This document shows positions 8,836-17,277 of a DNA stretch of 50,216 bases, piece by piece. This DNA comes from Fimenecus sp045594885. Its GTDB lineage: Bacteria > Bacillota > Clostridia > Oscillospirales > Acutalibacteraceae. Under the pieces are notes generated by a model, which made no database searches, was not told the DNA's origin, and saw nothing but the letters and a program-made list of their open reading frames with translations. How positions within the stretch are numbered: position 1 is the first letter of the stretch; each line of letters begins with the position of its first letter. A program made the position numbers and the translations under genes. Where the stretch lies: positions 1-50,216 of the forward strand of contig JAZNZJ010000043.1 in the NCBI GenBank assembly GCA_045594885.1, in the 5' to 3' direction.

Positions 8836-9705
8836 TTATTTCCTCCTGAGAATTTTTTCTTCGTATGAATATTTATACTCTGTATCGCCACAGACAAAAG
8901 TAAAACCTGCGGCAGCATTAGTATCATCTTTATAAGCAGTTACCCTCACAATGTCTTTTTCTTCGCAACCCAACTGCTGTGCAATATTTTTGAGAATCTG
9001 TGAATGTGTGTCATTTATGTAATCCGCATCAAATTCACGAAGCTCATCCAATGTATCAAACTCAAAGACAACATCATCGCTGTATTTTCTGATTTTCATT
9101 TTAAGCTCGTCAAGGTGATTTATGTAAATGCTTTCCCAAAGCATATCTGCAGTTTCGGGAAGGTCGTATTCATCACAAAGAATTTCAACAAATTTCTCGC
9201 TGAATTCCTCACTCCAAAATGTGTGACCAAGCATAAACCAAGCATTTTCACCGCCCACGGTAACGTTGCGAATTGTACCGTCGGTTTCACAATCCATACA
9301 CCATTCCTTTGTTGGACCGTCAGCATAAACCGCCGCATAATAGCAATCAGAAACTTCTCTTTCAAAAGGATTTTCAGAGAAATAATTGTCAGCGGAGCAA
9401 AGATATGAATTCTTTAAAATATCCTTTACAACATAAATACTTGCATTGTTGTTTCTTGTAAGATAATCGGGATTTTCAACAATATGTACACCGAATTTTT
9501 CTTCAAGATACTTAAACATTTCGCCCTTGTAACCCACAACAATATAAATTTCAGGCACACCCGCCTCTTTAAGCTGACGAATCTGACGTTCAATCAAAAT
9601 TTCGCCTTTTACGGTGATGAGTGCCTTGGGCATTTCATATGACAAGGGGGCAAATCTGCTTGATGTTCCCGCAGCCATAATAACTGCATTGTCAACTTTA
9701 TGCAT
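8836..9705 (-). CDS. licC: LicC-like nucleotidyltransferase (probable CTP:phosphocholine cytidylyltransferase)
   Basis: The N-terminus VIMAAGTSSRFAPLSYEMPK is the nucleotide-binding signature of the NTP_transferase family: G-x-x-R near residues 13-17 and the conserved Pro-Lys. RNNNASIYVVKD and CSADNYF follow the LicC pattern, with the metal Asp in SADN. LicC makes CDP-choline from phosphocholine and CTP. At 289 residues it is longer than pneumococcal LicC (about 230). The extra C-terminal 60 residues, after INDTHS, resemble the linker before the kinase part of the upstream fusion gene, suggesting this gene arose from a split or duplicated fusion. Its ATG abuts the upstream stop and uses a GGAG site inside that gene. 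Confidence 0.83.
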   Translation of the reverse strand: MHKVDNAVIMAAGTSSRFAPLSYEMPKALITVKGEILIERQIRQLKEAGVPEIYIVVGYKGEMFKYLEEKFGVHIVENPDYLTRNNNASIYVVKDILKNSYLCSADNYFSENPFEREVSDCYYAAVYADGPTKEWCMDCETDGTIRNVTVGGENAWFMLGHTFWSEEFSEKFVEILCDEYDLPETADMLWESIYINHLDELKMKIRKYSDDVVFEFDTLDELREFDADYINDTHSQILKNIAQQLGCEEKDIVRVTAYKDDTNAAAGFTFVCGDTEYKYSYEEKILRRK

Positions 9706-11439
9706 TTAAACAACTCCAGTTTCTTTTAATATTTTATAATATTCCTTAGCAAATCTGTATTGCTTTATTGAATACTCACCAAATTCTGCTCCATGTTTGA
9801 GCTTATATTCACACCAATTGCTCCAGAGCAAACCGCCCGTTGCGATATACGCATAGATTTTCAATCTTGTTTCATCGGGACAATTATTTTCAAAATACTC
9901 ATCAATCAAAGCATCAATATGCCCTTTGTCATACAATGCATAAAGACTGAACATTGCCAAGTCAAGATGTGGGTCCTGCATTCCTGCATATTCCCAATCA
10001 ATCATTCTAATATCCTGCCAATTTTCGCTATTGTCAGGCATCATAAAATTATCTTGTACTGCATCAAGATGGCAAAGGCAAATATCCTTTTTCTGCTTTT
10101 CTAAGAAAATTTTGAGAGAGAATATTTTTTTCTTCGTTTCTTCGTAATCAGGGTAAACTGATTTTTCGCCATTCCACAGACCTTCATAAAATTCAATTTG
10201 CTTAAACAAATCAAATTTATAATCGATTTCAAGACCCATTTGGTGAAATTCTCGAAGCTTATTCATACATTTATGTACATCCTTTTTATTAAAAGGGTCA
10301 CAGAAATGTACATCACACATATATTTTGAAATTTTAAGACCTGTTTCACAGTTGAAATAGACTACATCATCGGTAATATTCTTGTTTTTAGCTGCTTTAT
10401 ATACTGAAAACTCCGCATTAAATTCAATATCTGTTTTATTTTTAGGAAGCTTTAAAATATATCTTTCACCTTTACAAGTAAACAGAAATGAATTATTCGT
10501 CATTCCTTTTTTCAAAATAGTTATATCGGTTATTTCTTCTTTTTGCACATCAAAGACCTTTGAAATCTCGTCAAGAGGTATCATTCGTGGAGCATCAAGC
10601 TCTTGCAAATCATAAATGCTGTTGATTTCAACAACATCATTTTTATCAGCCACTCTTGCACCAACTAAAAGCCTGTCATTTTCATAAAGAGTTTCTTCCC
10701 AAAAAGCACCTTTATAGCGACGGTCATTGTTCATCACATACAGACGCTCACGCACTATTTTTGCATCATCAGCATTAAGATAAGCAATACCAAGCATATC
10801 ATTTGCACCGTCATTAGAGAGCACAAGTTCCTGCTTTCTGTTAACCCGTACAGAATCCTCATCACTTGGGGCATCTGATACCATATACCATGAATAAAGT
10901 TCATTTCTGTTGAATGGATTTATTCCGCACCACAAATCACAGGGTACAATGTATGCATTCTCAAGATATTTTTCTGCCAACGACAATGAATGCAGATTAT
11001 TTTTAACAGCATAATGGGTATTAACAATCAAATCCACATTAAATTTATCTATAAGGTATTCAAATCTTTCCTTTGCAAAACCCACAACAACGTGTATTTC
11101 ATATACACCGATTTCATTGAGCTGACGAATCAGCCTTTCAATTAGCACCTCACCCTGAACATCTAAAAGTGCTTTTGGTTTTTCAGCACTGAAAAGAGAA
11201 AGCTTTATTCCCGACCCCGCTGCCAAAAGAATTGCTCTTTGGGGTGAGTTTTTTCTCAACAAATCACGGCTTTTTTGAGTCAACCGCATTTCGTTGTCAA
11301 TAAGGAATTCTTCAAGCAGATTTTTCAATGCTCCATTTATTGCACCAAGTGAGCAACCACAAAGTGTAGCCAATTCACGTTGATTTGAATATTTACAACG
11401 GGAAAGTGCCAATAAGACATCTTTATCTCTTCTGTTCAC
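9706..11439 (-). CDS. Fusion of winged-helix, LicC-like nucleotidyltransferase and LicA-like kinase domains
   Basis: Three domains lie in 577 residues. Residues 1-65 form an HTH/winged-helix domain (SNQRELATLCGCSLGAING). Residues 68-290 form a LicC-like nucleotidyltransferase with AAGSGIKLSLFSAEKPKALL; the usual Arg of the GxGxR loop is Lys79. Residues about 295-577 form a choline-kinase-like phosphotransferase with GMTNNSFLF (312-320), HLDAVQDN (457-464) and DWEYAGM (480-486, Asp481). It could phosphorylate an alcohol and then activate it with CTP. The HTH domain may sense or regulate, or may only be structural. The next two genes encode separate LicC-like and LicA-like proteins, so the operon holds two copies of each activity. 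GTG 11439 is the start, with a weak GGGG site. Confidence 0.85.
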   Translation of the reverse strand: MNRRDKDVLLALSRCKYSNQRELATLCGCSLGAINGALKNLLEEFLIDNEMRLTQKSRDLLRKNSPQRAILLAAGSGIKLSLFSAEKPKALLDVQGEVLIERLIRQLNEIGVYEIHVVVGFAKERFEYLIDKFNVDLIVNTHYAVKNNLHSLSLAEKYLENAYIVPCDLWCGINPFNRNELYSWYMVSDAPSDEDSVRVNRKQELVLSNDGANDMLGIAYLNADDAKIVRERLYVMNNDRRYKGAFWEETLYENDRLLVGARVADKNDVVEINSIYDLQELDAPRMIPLDEISKVFDVQKEEITDITILKKGMTNNSFLFTCKGERYILKLPKNKTDIEFNAEFSVYKAAKNKNITDDVVYFNCETGLKISKYMCDVHFCDPFNKKDVHKCMNKLREFHQMGLEIDYKFDLFKQIEFYEGLWNGEKSVYPDYEETKKKIFSLKIFLEKQKKDICLCHLDAVQDNFMMPDNSENWQDIRMIDWEYAGMQDPHLDLAMFSLYALYDKGHIDALIDEYFENNCPDETRLKIYAYIATGGLLWSNWCEYKLKHGAEFGEYSIKQYRFAKEYYKILKETGVV

Positions 11440-11475
11440 GAAATCGCCCCATTCTGCATTTTATGAACACCGCTT

Positions 11476-11504
11476 ATTGTATCACATTCTAATAAAAAGG
11501 TCAA
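11476..11504 (-). promoter_or_regulatory. Sigma-A-type promoter of the lic-like operon
   Basis: On the minus strand, TTGACC (-35, 11499-11504) and TACAAT (-10, 11476-11481) with a 17-bp spacer lie about 37 bp upstream of the GTG of the HTH-LicC-LicA fusion. Confidence 0.75.
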
Positions 11505-11544
11505 TCTTTTTTAAAAGGAAAATAATTGATATTATAAACGCAAT

Positions 11545-11568
11545 AAAAAAGCGGAGCCGAAGCTCCGC
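11545..11568 (-). terminator. Rho-independent terminator with UUCG tetraloop
   Basis: GCGGAGC/GCTCCGC (11551-11557 and 11562-11568) closes a 4-base loop that reads TTCG on the minus strand and is followed there by six T. It lies 14 bp after the stop of the DUF2804 gene. Confidence 0.9.
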
Positions 11569-11582
11569 CGTAAAATATTAAA

Positions 11583-12668
11583 TTACCATCTGTTTTCAAC
11601 ATACTCACAGAAAGCATACATATCCTTAATTTCAATCTTTGTACCGTCATCGAGAACAACGTCACCACTCCAAAGTCCGTGCACCTGATGAGTATGCATT
11701 CTACCGATTTTCAAATCCAAATCAGTGTGATAATCAAAGAATGGTTGCATTGTCATATTGAAACGACCATCTTCTGAAATAATCTTCCAAGGTTCCATAT
11801 ATTTATCGTCTTTAGGGAAAGTTTCAACGTCAACCGCACCGAATTTGTGAACCTTACCGTCATAGAAAATACAGGTTTCAGTAGCATTACTCTCATCGCC
11901 GATTGCCCATGTGATTTCAAAGCCCACGCTGTGCTTTTCGCCCTTGTCATCAGTAATATATGTAGTGCCTGCACCCCAATACCAAACCATTTCGTGAATT
12001 GTGTTAACTCTGCCCCAATCCAAAAATGCAAAGGTATCTTCTTTTGAGAATTCATAAAGGTCGCTGCCAATTCGCATTGTACCACCACAAGGCATACCAA
12101 TCTGCTTGGTTGTCATAAAGTAACGTGTGGGGTCTTCTTTGAAAGGAAGTACGGTTGTGATATTCTCAAAGCCCTCGGGAATATCCATTGTGAAATCACA
12201 TTCAACAACACCGTGTTTTTTTGTTACACATCTGAACCAAAGTCTTCTTGAAATTTCTTTTGTGTCAAAATCAAGTTCAGCACCGCCCACATTTACTTTA
12301 AATCTGTTCGGCACATCGCCCTTTTTCGGTGGAATAAACTTGTCACCTAAGAAAAATTTTGTACAATCAATGATTTCGTTACCATGTTCAATATCAATAA
12401 GCTTTGCAGTAGCAAAACCGCCCGCATTGATATTTGCAAAATTGAGCTGTACTGTAAGTTTACCGTTTGAAACCTGATAAAACTCCCACTCTTTACGGCT
12501 GATAACACCTTTTTTAACAAGATTTCTGTCATACTCAAAAACATTGTGTCTTGCCCAGCCTTTAGCATTCAATGTGCCGTCAGCATTGAGAAGCGGTGTG
12601 CTTTCAGTGTATTCAATCTGCTTTGATTTTTCTTCCCATTCTGTAAAAGGAACATAAGTTCTTTCCAT
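11583..12668 (-). CDS. DUF2804 domain-containing protein
   Basis: The 361-residue protein matches my recollection of the DUF2804 family: an N-terminal PLLNADGTLNAKGWARHNVFEYDR block, repeated beta-rich segments and a conserved aromatic FLDWGRVN...WYWGAG stretch. The biochemical role of DUF2804 is unknown; a lipocalin-like beta fold has been suggested for related families. No signal peptide or membrane helix is visible. The frame opens at 12731, but AAGGAG at 12677-12682 lies 8 nt before the ATG at 12668 and only 2 nt before the ATG at 12674, so the former was chosen. It is transcribed alone, with its own promoter and terminator, divergently from the CooC-like operon. Confidence 0.75.
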   Translation of the reverse strand: MERTYVPFTEWEEKSKQIEYTESTPLLNADGTLNAKGWARHNVFEYDRNLVKKGVISRKEWEFYQVSNGKLTVQLNFANINAGGFATAKLIDIEHGNEIIDCTKFFLGDKFIPPKKGDVPNRFKVNVGGAELDFDTKEISRRLWFRCVTKKHGVVECDFTMDIPEGFENITTVLPFKEDPTRYFMTTKQIGMPCGGTMRIGSDLYEFSKEDTFAFLDWGRVNTIHEMVWYWGAGTTYITDDKGEKHSVGFEITWAIGDESNATETCIFYDGKVHKFGAVDVETFPKDDKYMEPWKIISEDGRFNMTMQPFFDYHTDLDLKIGRMHTHQVHGLWSGDVVLDDGTKIEIKDMYAFCEYVENRW

Positions 12669-12702
12669 TTCCATTTCTCCTTGTATAAATTTACCAATAA
12701 CT

Positions 12703-12731
12703 ATTATATAACTATTTTTTATTGATTGCAA
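12703..12731 (-). promoter_or_regulatory. Promoter of the DUF2804 gene, overlapped by ATAACTAT repeats
   Basis: On the minus strand, TTGCAA (-35, 12726-12731) and TATAAT (-10, 12703-12708) are spaced by 17 bp. The octamer ATAACTAT occurs at 12697-12704 and 12708-12715, and inverted at 12731-12738, all touching the promoter. This may be a repressor site, although the region is very AT-rich. Confidence 0.7.
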
Positions 12732-12779
12732 TAGTTATAAAAAATATGACAATATTGTTATTTATTTAACATTATTCTG

Positions 12780-12808
12780 TTGAAAACAACAATATAATTT
12801 GGTATAAT
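12780..12808 (+). promoter_or_regulatory. Promoter of the CooC-like / dehydratase-like operon
   Basis: TTGAAA (-35, 12780-12785) and TATAAT (-10, 12803-12808) with a 17-bp spacer lie 30 bp upstream of the ATG at 12838. The leader is short and carries a GGAGG ribosome site at 12826-12830. Confidence 0.8.
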
Positions 12809-12837
12809 AAGTCCATATTTGTTCTGGAGGAATATTA

Positions 12838-13602
12838 ATGGAAAACAACGCAACAATAATTGCCTTATCGGGCAAGGGCGGTGTGGGCAAAACCTCAATT
12901 TCTGCCGCAATTGTAAAGCTTCTTGTTGAAACTTACCCCGATAAGAAAATTCTTGCCATTGATGCTGACCCTGCAGTCGGTCTTTCAACTGCATTGGGAA
13001 TAGACGTTAAAATGACAATTGATGATATAAGAAAAGAAATTGTTGAAACCGTTGAAGACGGTCAGACAAAAGCGGCTATCGAGCTTTTAGGCGATGCAAG
13101 ATATAAAATCTTTGATGCACTCGTTGAAACTGACGGTTTTGCATTTATTGCAGTTGGTCGTCCCGAAAGTGCAGGTTGTTACTGCAAAATCAACTCATAT
13201 TTAAAAGAGGTCATTTCAATTCTTTCGCAGGATTTTGATTATGTTATAATTGATGGTGAAGCGGGAATTGAGCAGATTAACCGCAGAGTAATGGAAAAGG
13301 TTACTCACCTCTTACTTATTACTGATGCAAGTAAAAAAGGTACTCAGGTTATTTCAACAATCAAAAATGTTGCCGATGAGCTTGTTATGTACAAAAAAAT
13401 CGGTGCAATAGTTAATAGAATTCCTGACGAGAGTATTATCCCCCACATAAACACAAACGGAATCCCTGTTTTGTCATATATCGAAACCGACTCAAACCTT
13501 GCCATTTACGACATTGAGGGTAAAAATATTACAAAGCTTCCCGCTGACTCAAATGTTGTAACAGGTGTTAAAAAGGCTCTTAAAGAATTGGAAATAATAT
13601 AA
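12838..13602 (+). CDS. CooC-like nickel-insertion ATPase (MinD/ParA superfamily)
   Basis: The 254-residue P-loop ATPase has the deviant Walker A motif KGGVGKT at 13-19, IDADPAVGLS at 41-50 and the switch segment VIIDGEAGIEQ at 137-147. It also has a CXC motif at Cys114 and Cys116 (GCYCKIN). CooC proteins bind Ni through a CXC pair at this place and insert it into the CO dehydrogenase C-cluster; AcsF does the same for the acetyl-CoA synthase A-cluster. No CODH catalytic subunit is present here. The gene heads an operon with 2-hydroxyacyl-CoA dehydratase-like subunits and an acetyl-CoA-synthase-like domain, so its client is unclear. Family placement is strong; the nickel role is inferred from the CXC motif. 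Confidence 0.85.
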   Translation: MENNATIIALSGKGGVGKTSISAAIVKLLVETYPDKKILAIDADPAVGLSTALGIDVKMTIDDIRKEIVETVEDGQTKAAIELLGDARYKIFDALVETDGFAFIAVGRPESAGCYCKINSYLKEVISILSQDFDYVIIDGEAGIEQINRRVMEKVTHLLLITDASKKGTQVISTIKNVADELVMYKKIGAIVNRIPDESIIPHINTNGIPVLSYIETDSNLAIYDIEGKNITKLPADSNVVTGVKKALKELEII

Positions 13603-13612
13603 GGAGTAAGCT

Positions 13613-14818
13613 ATGAAAGATTTAAAGCATCTTTATGAATTTGAAAAACTTTTACAAGATGCCAATAATGACCTTGTAAAAAAAGCCAAGGATGATGGTG
13701 GTATTGCTTTGGGCTATACCTGCTACCACATTCCCGAGGTACTTTTAAACTGTGGCAACTGCTTTTCAGTAAGACTTCGTGCACCACGCACAGGCTCAAT
13801 GGATATTGCAACATATTATATGAGTAATTTCCTTTGCGGATATTCAAAGGCTATTTTGGAACGTGCAATTGAGGGCGGTTACAATTTTCTCAACGCCCTT
13901 TTGTCATCTGAAACCTGTTCTGAAATGAACAGAACTGCTGAGCATTTTGAACTGCTTAATTTAGTTCCTAATGACAAGTTCTTTGTCACATTTCTTGATG
14001 CACCATTCAAAATTGAGGAGCACACAATCAAGCATTATGTTAATCAGACAAAGGTGAAAATTCTTGATATGCTAAATTCGGTTTATGGTGTTGACACCTC
14101 TGACGAAGCACTTTTGAAGGCAGTTGAAGAGCATAATGAGGTATGCCGTCTTATGACGGAAATTGGTGACTACAGAAAAGAAGAAAACCCAAGAATAACA
14201 GGTTATGAATATCATATTTTAAACCTTGTTACATATTGTTGCCCCAAGGCTTTAATTCTACCCGCACTTCGTGAAACTGCAGAAGAATTAAAAACACGTG
14301 AGCCCGACATTAAGAAAAACTACCGTGCAAAAATAGTGGTTGTGGGCTCTGAAATGGATGACCCCGATTTCACGGCTCTCATTGAAGATAGTGGTGCACT
14401 GGTAGTTGCAGACCGTTACTGCTTTGGTGCATTACCCGGAAGACAAGAAATCATAATTGATAAAGACAAAGATATTCTTACACAGATTTGTACACATTAT
14501 ATGAAAACAAGTCAGTGCCCAAGATATATGAGTCACGAAAAAGTACAGGAACGCCGTGATTATGTTAAACAATTGGTTGATGAATACCACGCAGACGGTG
14601 TTATGTATGAGCAGTTGAAATTCTGCGAATACTGGGGCTATGAAAGAGCTCTCGCATCATATGTTATGAGTGGAGATTACGGTGTGCCCACTGCGGCTGT
14701 TGACCGTCAATATACCGCATCGGCATCAGGTCAGTTGAGAACTCGTGTTCAGGCTTTTGTTGAAAGCCTTGAAATTAAGAAGATACAAAAGGCAAAGGAG
14801 GAAAAGCAAAATGGCTGA
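13613..14818 (+). CDS. 2-hydroxyacyl-CoA dehydratase-family protein, smaller subunit (HgdB/DCCP-like)
   Basis: The protein has 401 residues of the 2-hydroxyacyl-CoA dehydratase / benzoyl-CoA reductase / double-cubane protein superfamily. Family cysteines are visible: Cys37 in GYTCYHIPEVLL, Cys75 in NFLCGYSKAILE, Cys102 in SSETCSEMN and Cys338 in EQLKFCEYWGYE. Three of these would bind the [4Fe-4S] or double-cubane cluster. Such proteins are reduced by an ATP-driven activase, encoded three genes on, and carry out very low-potential reductions. No acyl-CoA transferase or dehydrogenase is nearby, so a classical fermentation dehydratase is not supported. The start has an AAGGAG site, and the stop overlaps the next ATG by 8 bp. 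Confidence 0.85.
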   Translation: MKDLKHLYEFEKLLQDANNDLVKKAKDDGGIALGYTCYHIPEVLLNCGNCFSVRLRAPRTGSMDIATYYMSNFLCGYSKAILERAIEGGYNFLNALLSSETCSEMNRTAEHFELLNLVPNDKFFVTFLDAPFKIEEHTIKHYVNQTKVKILDMLNSVYGVDTSDEALLKAVEEHNEVCRLMTEIGDYRKEENPRITGYEYHILNLVTYCCPKALILPALRETAEELKTREPDIKKNYRAKIVVVGSEMDDPDFTALIEDSGALVVADRYCFGALPGRQEIIIDKDKDILTQICTHYMKTSQCPRYMSHEKVQERRDYVKQLVDEYHADGVMYEQLKFCEYWGYERALASYVMSGDYGVPTAAVDRQYTASASGQLRTRVQAFVESLEIKKIQKAKEEKQNG

Positions 14819-16340
14819 ATACGGTAAACTTTATAAAGAGCATACCGCCATTTTAAAGCACAGAGAATGGCGTGGCTTAAAGGACACAATGTACGACTAC
14901 TACCGTTGGCTTGTCACTTGGAAGGATATGATTAAAATGGTGCTTAAAGCACCCATATCCACAGTTAAGGGCTTATGGCGATACAGATGGATGGCATCTT
15001 ATCTCTCTGCACCATCTTTTGTTGACCGTCATGTTGCAGGTCTTCGTGGACCTCATCTTCGTATTGCACATCTTCATTACAATATGATTGTTAAGCACAC
15101 CACAAAGCTCATAAACATCTCATTCCGTGCAGACGAGAAAATTAACCCAAACAATAAGCTTTCAAAGAAAATTGTGCTTACAGATGAGATTGTTCCCAAT
15201 GAAGTTTTTATGGGATTTCCCAATCTTCAGCCAATGCCCTTACAGACATTACCCATATTCTTATCGTCAATGGTTGACCAGCAGATTACTCCCCCCTACC
15301 TTGAAGTAACTGAAAGTTTTGGTGTTCCTGCTGACGTGTGCCCACTCCCAAGTGCTGAGGCGGGTGTTGCAATTGAAGATGATTATCCTAAAATGGGTTG
15401 TTGTATGATTGGTACAAATATGCCTTGCGACGGTTCGATTATGAATTCATCTTTCCTTGACAGAAGAATTAACTTACCCACCCATTGTTTTGGTGTGCCC
15501 CTTCGTTATGACGGTGAGGACGTTCAGGAATATGCCGTTGATGAAATCAAATCACTTATTAAATTCATTGAAGACCAGACCGGTGAAAAGTTTGATTGGG
15601 ACGCATATTTCAAGGGAATTAAAATGTATAACAAACAGCTTGAGTATGAGCGTCAGAAATGGGACATCAACAAAACTCCTTACCCGCAGATGACGGGTGC
15701 GGCTTTCTGGCTTTACCGAATTTTCTATTTCAACCTTTCAGGTGGTTCAAATGAAAAATTCTTAAAGGTTGACGAAAAGGTCAACAAGATTATGATGAAG
15801 GCTTATGAGAACAAAACTCCCGTATCAAAAGAAATGCGTCACCGTGCAGTTGTTTGGAGTTGCCCTGCAAACTATTACACAAGCTTTGCAAATTGGCTTG
15901 AAAACTGTTGGGGTATGAACGTTGTTATGGATATGGAAACAATGATTTCATACTTGGAGATTGATTCAGAAAACAAAGAACAATCCCTTAAAGACTTGGC
16001 AAAAACATATCAACGTTCAATTATGCGTAAGCATACAAAGGGCGGTTACCGTAACGTTGTTGATGAATTGTGGCGTATTGTTGAAGAATACAATGCAGAT
16101 ACAGTTATTATGTATGACCAGATTTCTTGTAAGGGTATGGACGGTCTTGCAGGTATTTTTGATGACCAGGCAAGAGAGAAAAATGTAAACTTTATCTGGG
16201 TCAAGCAAGACCTTATGGACCCACGCACAATTTCACGACGTGATATGCGTGAACAGGTTAACAAATATATGCAGACAGTTTTACAAGAAGAACCGCTTGA
16301 TGCCTCACTTCTTGATTTTGAAGACGATATGGCTTGGTAA
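14811..16340 (+). CDS. 2-hydroxyacyl-CoA dehydratase-family protein, larger subunit (HgdA-like)
   Basis: The 509-residue partner of the preceding subunit has Cys177 in FGVPADVCPLPSAEAG, Cys197/Cys198 and Cys206 in MGCCMIGTNMPCDGS, and later SCPANYY and QISCKGMDGL, matching the cysteine pattern of the superfamily. The long N-terminus (about 110 residues, basic, with several Trp and Tyr) is more extended than in typical HgdA. The frame opens upstream at 14745, but AAAGGAGG at 14793-14800 points to the ATG at 14811, which overlaps the previous gene by 8 bp. With its partner it probably forms the heterodimer that receives electrons from the activase at 16476. Substrate unknown. Confidence 0.82.
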   Translation: MAEYGKLYKEHTAILKHREWRGLKDTMYDYYRWLVTWKDMIKMVLKAPISTVKGLWRYRWMASYLSAPSFVDRHVAGLRGPHLRIAHLHYNMIVKHTTKLINISFRADEKINPNNKLSKKIVLTDEIVPNEVFMGFPNLQPMPLQTLPIFLSSMVDQQITPPYLEVTESFGVPADVCPLPSAEAGVAIEDDYPKMGCCMIGTNMPCDGSIMNSSFLDRRINLPTHCFGVPLRYDGEDVQEYAVDEIKSLIKFIEDQTGEKFDWDAYFKGIKMYNKQLEYERQKWDINKTPYPQMTGAAFWLYRIFYFNLSGGSNEKFLKVDEKVNKIMMKAYENKTPVSKEMRHRAVVWSCPANYYTSFANWLENCWGMNVVMDMETMISYLEIDSENKEQSLKDLAKTYQRSIMRKHTKGGYRNVVDELWRIVEEYNADTVIMYDQISCKGMDGLAGIFDDQAREKNVNFIWVKQDLMDPRTISRRDMREQVNKYMQTVLQEEPLDASLLDFEDDMAW

Positions 16341-16371
16341 TTTCAGTTTATAACACACGAGAATATTTTTT

Positions 16372-16435
16372 CTGTAGCAACGAGAAAACCGCAAGACACA
16401 CAAGTGTATTTCGAGGATTTTCGAGGCGGTTACAG
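16372..16435 (+). other. Possible intercistronic RNA hairpin within the operon
   Basis: In the 135-bp gap before the activase gene, CTGT (16372-16375) can pair with ACAG (16432-16435), and AACCGC (16387-16392) with GCGGTT (16426-16431). This makes a 10-bp composite stem with an 11-nt one-sided bulge. The apical part has a near-repeat of TTTCGAGG. There is no T-run, so it is not a terminator. It could be a processing or stability element that sets different levels for the genes on either side. Confidence 0.35.
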
Positions 16436-16475
16436 GAAGAATAGACCGTGGCTTATTGTATAAAGGAGATTTATT

Positions 16476-17276
16476 ATGAAATTTTTTGGTGGATGCGATG
16501 TAGGCTCTACATATACTAAATGTGTAATTCTTGACGAGAATGGAAATATGGTAGCAAATGTTACTAACAGAAGTAAAATCAACCCCGTACAAAGTGCAGA
16601 AATAGCACTCAATGATGCGATTGCACAGGTTGACGGATTAAATTCGGCAGAAGAATTGTCATACCTTATCGGTACGGGCTACGGACGAAATAAAGTTCCG
16701 TTTGCTGATGAAAACATTTCCGAAATCAGTTGTCACGCAATGGGTGTACACGTTACTAACCCCGAGGTTAAAGCGATTATCGACATCGGCGGTCAAGACG
16801 TTAAGGGTATTTCAATTGACACTGACGGTACAGTTAAAAACTTTGCTATGAACGACAAATGTGCCGCAGGTACGGGCAGATTTTATGAGGCAATGGCAAA
16901 TGCTTTTGAAATGAGTTTGCCCGAATTTTCAAAGCTTTCACTCAATGCTAAAAACACAATCCCGATTACTGCACAATGCACCGTTTTTGCAGAAAGTGAA
17001 GTTATTTCCCTTGTTGGTGAGGGCAAACCGATGGACGAAATCGCAGCGGGTATTCAGTTAGCAGTTGCAAAAAGATGCTTTGTTATGGCTAAAAAAGCGG
17101 GTGCTGTTGACAGCATCACTCTCACAGGCGGTTGTGCAAAAAATGACGGACTTAAAAAAGCAATTGAAAAAGTTCTTAAAATCACAGTTGTCGAATTAAA
17201 AACTGACCCTCAGCTTATGGGTGCTTTAGGTGCAGCAGAATATGCACGTCAAAAGGGTCTTGCAAAGGAGAATTAA
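16476..17276 (+). CDS. ATP-dependent activase of the BadF/BadG/HgdC family
   Basis: The 266-residue ASKHA-fold protein has the phosphate-1 loop GGCDVGSTYTK, the phosphate-2 segment IIDIGGQDVKGI and the adenosine motif LTGGCAKNDGL. The two cysteines that bridge a [4Fe-4S] cluster across the homodimer are in NDKCAAGTGRF and AQCTVFAESEV. These proteins use ATP hydrolysis to push one electron into a 2-hydroxyacyl-CoA dehydratase, benzoyl-CoA reductase or double-cubane partner, here presumably the products of 13613 and 14811. AAAGGAG precedes the ATG. The small membrane-protein gene starts 1 bp after the stop. Confidence 0.92.
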   Translation: MKFFGGCDVGSTYTKCVILDENGNMVANVTNRSKINPVQSAEIALNDAIAQVDGLNSAEELSYLIGTGYGRNKVPFADENISEISCHAMGVHVTNPEVKAIIDIGGQDVKGISIDTDGTVKNFAMNDKCAAGTGRFYEAMANAFEMSLPEFSKLSLNAKNTIPITAQCTVFAESEVISLVGEGKPMDEIAAGIQLAVAKRCFVMAKKAGAVDSITLTGGCAKNDGLKKAIEKVLKITVVELKTDPQLMGALGAAEYARQKGLAKEN

Positions 17277-17277
17277 A

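Noticed and set aside
8832..8927. Longer N-terminus for the LicA-like kinase
   Set aside because: It would overlap the LicC-like gene by 92 bp and lacks a ribosome site; AGGAGG points to the ATG at 8831.
12838..13602. MinD/ParA partition or division protein
   Set aside because: The fold is shared, but the CXC at residues 114-116, the lack of a MinD amphipathic tail and the metalloenzyme neighbours favour the CooC group.
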